In this document: in pieces, positions 13,814 through 15,343 of the stretch | Layout: each line of letters begins with the position of its first letter | How positions within the stretch are numbered: position 1 is the first letter of the stretch | Assembly (NCBI GenBank): GCA_035715725.1 | Contig: DASTKT010000029.1 | Location: forward strand, 1 to 15,343 | Reading direction: 5' to 3' | Source of the DNA: JADGGV01 sp035715725 | GTDB taxonomy: Bacteria; Gemmatimonadota; Gemmatimonadetes; Longimicrobiales; RSA9 | Length of the DNA stretch: 15,343 bases | Notes under the pieces: model-generated | Seen by the model: only the letters and a program-made list of their open reading frames with translations | Told to the model about the DNA's origin: nothing | Database searches by the model: none | Position numbers and translations under genes: made by a program

Positions 13814-15343
13814 CTACTGCCGCCCCACCGCCAGCGTCGCGCCCGCGTGGAACGCGCGCCCGGGCCCGGGCTCGAAGTAGCGCGCGCCGGCGGCGTTGAT
13901 GACGACGGACGTGTTGTAGCGGCGGTCGAGGACGTTGGCGAGGCCGACGAACGGCGCCACCCTCAGCCCCGCGAGGCGGACCGGGGCGAGCCCGGCGCGC
14001 GCGTCGAGCAGCGCGTAGGCCGGCGAGGCCGCGGTGTTCGCGTCGTTCACCTGGATGCGGGACTCGTAGCGCGCGTCCAGGTCGACGTACCACGGCCCGG
14101 GCTGGAAGGAGAGCACGCCGTCCAGCCGGTGCGGCGCGATCCCCGGGAGCAGGTTGCCGTCGTAGACGCTGGTGCCGACGCGGTACGTCCGGAATTTCGC
14201 GTCCGTGTAGGTGTACGCCACGCGCGCGACGATCTCCGGCACCGGCGCGAAGGACAGCTCCGCCTCGACGCCCCGGTGCACCGCGGAGCCGGCGTTGCGG
14301 AAGTAGGTCCGTCCCGGCGCCTGCGGCACCTCGAAGCCGATCAGCTCGTTCTCGACGAGGGCGCGGAACGCGGCGAGCTGGTAGTCGACGCGCGGCCCGA
14401 GGCGGCCGCGCGCGCCGACCTCGAAGCCGCGGGTGTGCTCCGGCTCGAGCGTCGGGTTGAAGCCGCCGGCGCCGGTCGGTCGGTTGGCCAGCTCGGTCGT
14501 GGTCGGCGTCTGGAACGACGTCGCGTAGTTGCCGTAGACGCCGAGCGCCTCGCCCAGGTTCCAGACCATGCCGAGCGACGGGCTGAGCCGGTCCATCGAG
14601 CGCCGGCCGGAGTCGTCCGGGTTCGTCGCGGTGATGAGCCGGTCCTCCGCCGTGAAGCGGATGTTGTCGTAGCGCAGGCTGCCGAGCAGGCTGACGCGGT
14701 CGGTCACGGGCGCGGAGAGCTGCGCGAAGCCGGCCAGGCTGGAGACCTTCTCGATCTGGTCGAGCGTGAGCGCGCCGCGCTGCCCCTGCTGGTTCGTGTG
14801 GTTGACGCGGTCGTCGTGCTGCGCGTCGACGTCGCTGCCCACCGTCCAGAGCATGTCCCGTCCCGCCACGCGCAGCGTGCTGCGGTAGAGCGCGCGCACG
14901 CCGCCGCCTCTCCGGTCGAGGTCGATGATCGAGACCGGGATCGGGTTGTCGAGGCTGCGTACGACGCCGTACGTGGACACCTCCAGCTCGCCGGGCTCCA
15001 TCCGGTGCCGCCACAGTATGCCGAGCTGCCCCTGGTGCCCCGCCTCGCCCGTGTGCTGCCGCACGTTGTTCGCGAACGCCTGGAAGCGGTCGACGCGCAG
15101 CAGCGAGTCCGAGAGCGAGCCGGGGTTCTTCGCGTCGTAGTCGACGAAGTTGCCGGTCACCTGCAGCCGGTCGCGCTCGCCCTCGACGCGGAATTGCGCG
15201 TCCGCCTGCGTGTTCCGCGCGTCGCTGGAGCGGCGGTAGCCGTCGTAGGCCAGCCGGGCGACGTTCGCCTGGTAGGACAGCCGCCCCGACTGCCCGCCCG
15301 TGCGGCTCTGCAGCCGGAGCAGCCCGTTCGCGCCGTTCACGAT
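13814..15343 (-). CDS. TonB-dependent receptor (partial, N-terminus outside window)
   Basis: The last 509 codons of a receptor that continues past the right edge. The first visible residues, IVNGANGLLRLQSRTGG, are the end of the plug domain (NGxxxLxxxxG type), so the signal peptide and most of the plug are missing. The barrel shows classic blocks: LSPSLGMVWNLGEALGVYGN, then ATSFQTPTTTEL, LEPEHTRGFEVGARG, VHRGVEAELSFAP, VAYTYTDAKFRTY, GIAPHRLDG, and the ending LANVLDRRYNTSVVINAAGARYFEPGPGR. These are typical of FecA/IutA-like siderophore receptors, but the ligand is not deducible. No sequence break is seen in the visible part. It is on the opposite strand to the receptor at 11048 and differs from it in sequence, so it is not a recent duplicate. 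Confidence 0.92.
   Translation of the reverse strand: MVNGANGLLRLQSRTGGQSGRLSYQANVARLAYDGYRRSSDARNTQADAQFRVEGERDRLQVTGNFVDYDAKNPGSLSDSLLRVDRFQAFANNVRQHTGEAGHQGQLGILWRHRMEPGELEVSTYGVVRSLDNPIPVSIIDLDRRGGGVRALYRSTLRVAGRDMLWTVGSDVDAQHDDRVNHTNQQGQRGALTLDQIEKVSSLAGFAQLSAPVTDRVSLLGSLRYDNIRFTAEDRLITATNPDDSGRRSMDRLSPSLGMVWNLGEALGVYGNYATSFQTPTTTELANRPTGAGGFNPTLEPEHTRGFEVGARGRLGPRVDYQLAAFRALVENELIGFEVPQAPGRTYFRNAGSAVHRGVEAELSFAPVPEIVARVAYTYTDAKFRTYRVGTSVYDGNLLPGIAPHRLDGVLSFQPGPWYVDLDARYESRIQVNDANTAASPAYALLDARAGLAPVRLAGLRVAPFVGLANVLDRRYNTSVVINAAGARYFEPGPGRAFHAGATLAVGRQ

Noticed and set aside
11048..15343. The two TonB-dependent receptors as a recent duplication
   Set aside because: Their visible barrel sequences differ throughout and they lie on opposite strands; they belong to different subfamilies.

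Overview
The window is very GC-rich (roughly 70% or more by eye) and carries a gene set typical of environmental Gram-negative bacteria: two TonB-dependent receptors, a secreted TonB_C-domain protein, a DUF5916/CBM9-like outer-membrane protein, a Tat-exported DsrE-like protein, a DinB-like protein, a secreted amidohydrolase and a secreted multicopper oxidase. This mix best fits Gemmatimonadota or a related soil/sediment lineage. That assignment is inferred from gene content and base composition; the window has no rRNA or other phylogenetic marker.

Layout. 2-325 (+) is the 3' end of a PEP-utilizing phosphotransferase, most like rifamycin phosphotransferase. It converges on a secreted TonB_C protein (344-1015, -). 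A G-rich 625-bp divergent spacer (1016-1640) separates that gene from a 730-aa multicopper oxidase (1641-3833, +). Then, all on +, come an exported metal-dependent amidohydrolase (4154-5572), an aldo/keto reductase (5891-6739) and a DinB-like protein (6850-7371, TTG start). The two spacers around the amidohydrolase each hold a foldback element with long inverted-repeat arms that start TTTCAC. A hairpin lies between the DinB-like gene and a convergent Tat-exported DsrE-like gene (7481-8155, -, GTG start). A 377-bp divergent spacer follows, then the DUF5916 protein (8533-10869, +) and a complete TonB-dependent receptor (11048-13252, +). The right end holds, on -, a small membrane protein (13309-13692) and the 3' part of a second TonB-dependent receptor (13814 to beyond the edge).

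How the genes fit together. Most products act in the envelope: periplasmic oxidation or copper chemistry (multicopper oxidase), hydrolysis (amidohydrolase), outer-membrane uptake (two receptors, DUF5916 protein) and a possible TonB-side partner. The genes do not form one tight operon. Gaps are about 110-380 bp and directions switch five times, so this reads as a mosaic of small transcription units. I do not see a phage, CRISPR, toxin-antitoxin or biosynthetic system. The least ordinary items are the two foldback elements, the multicopper oxidase with an extra N-terminal domain and Met/His-rich linker, the TonB_C protein with a possible duplicated domain, and the DinB-like protein lacking one canonical metal-ligand histidine.
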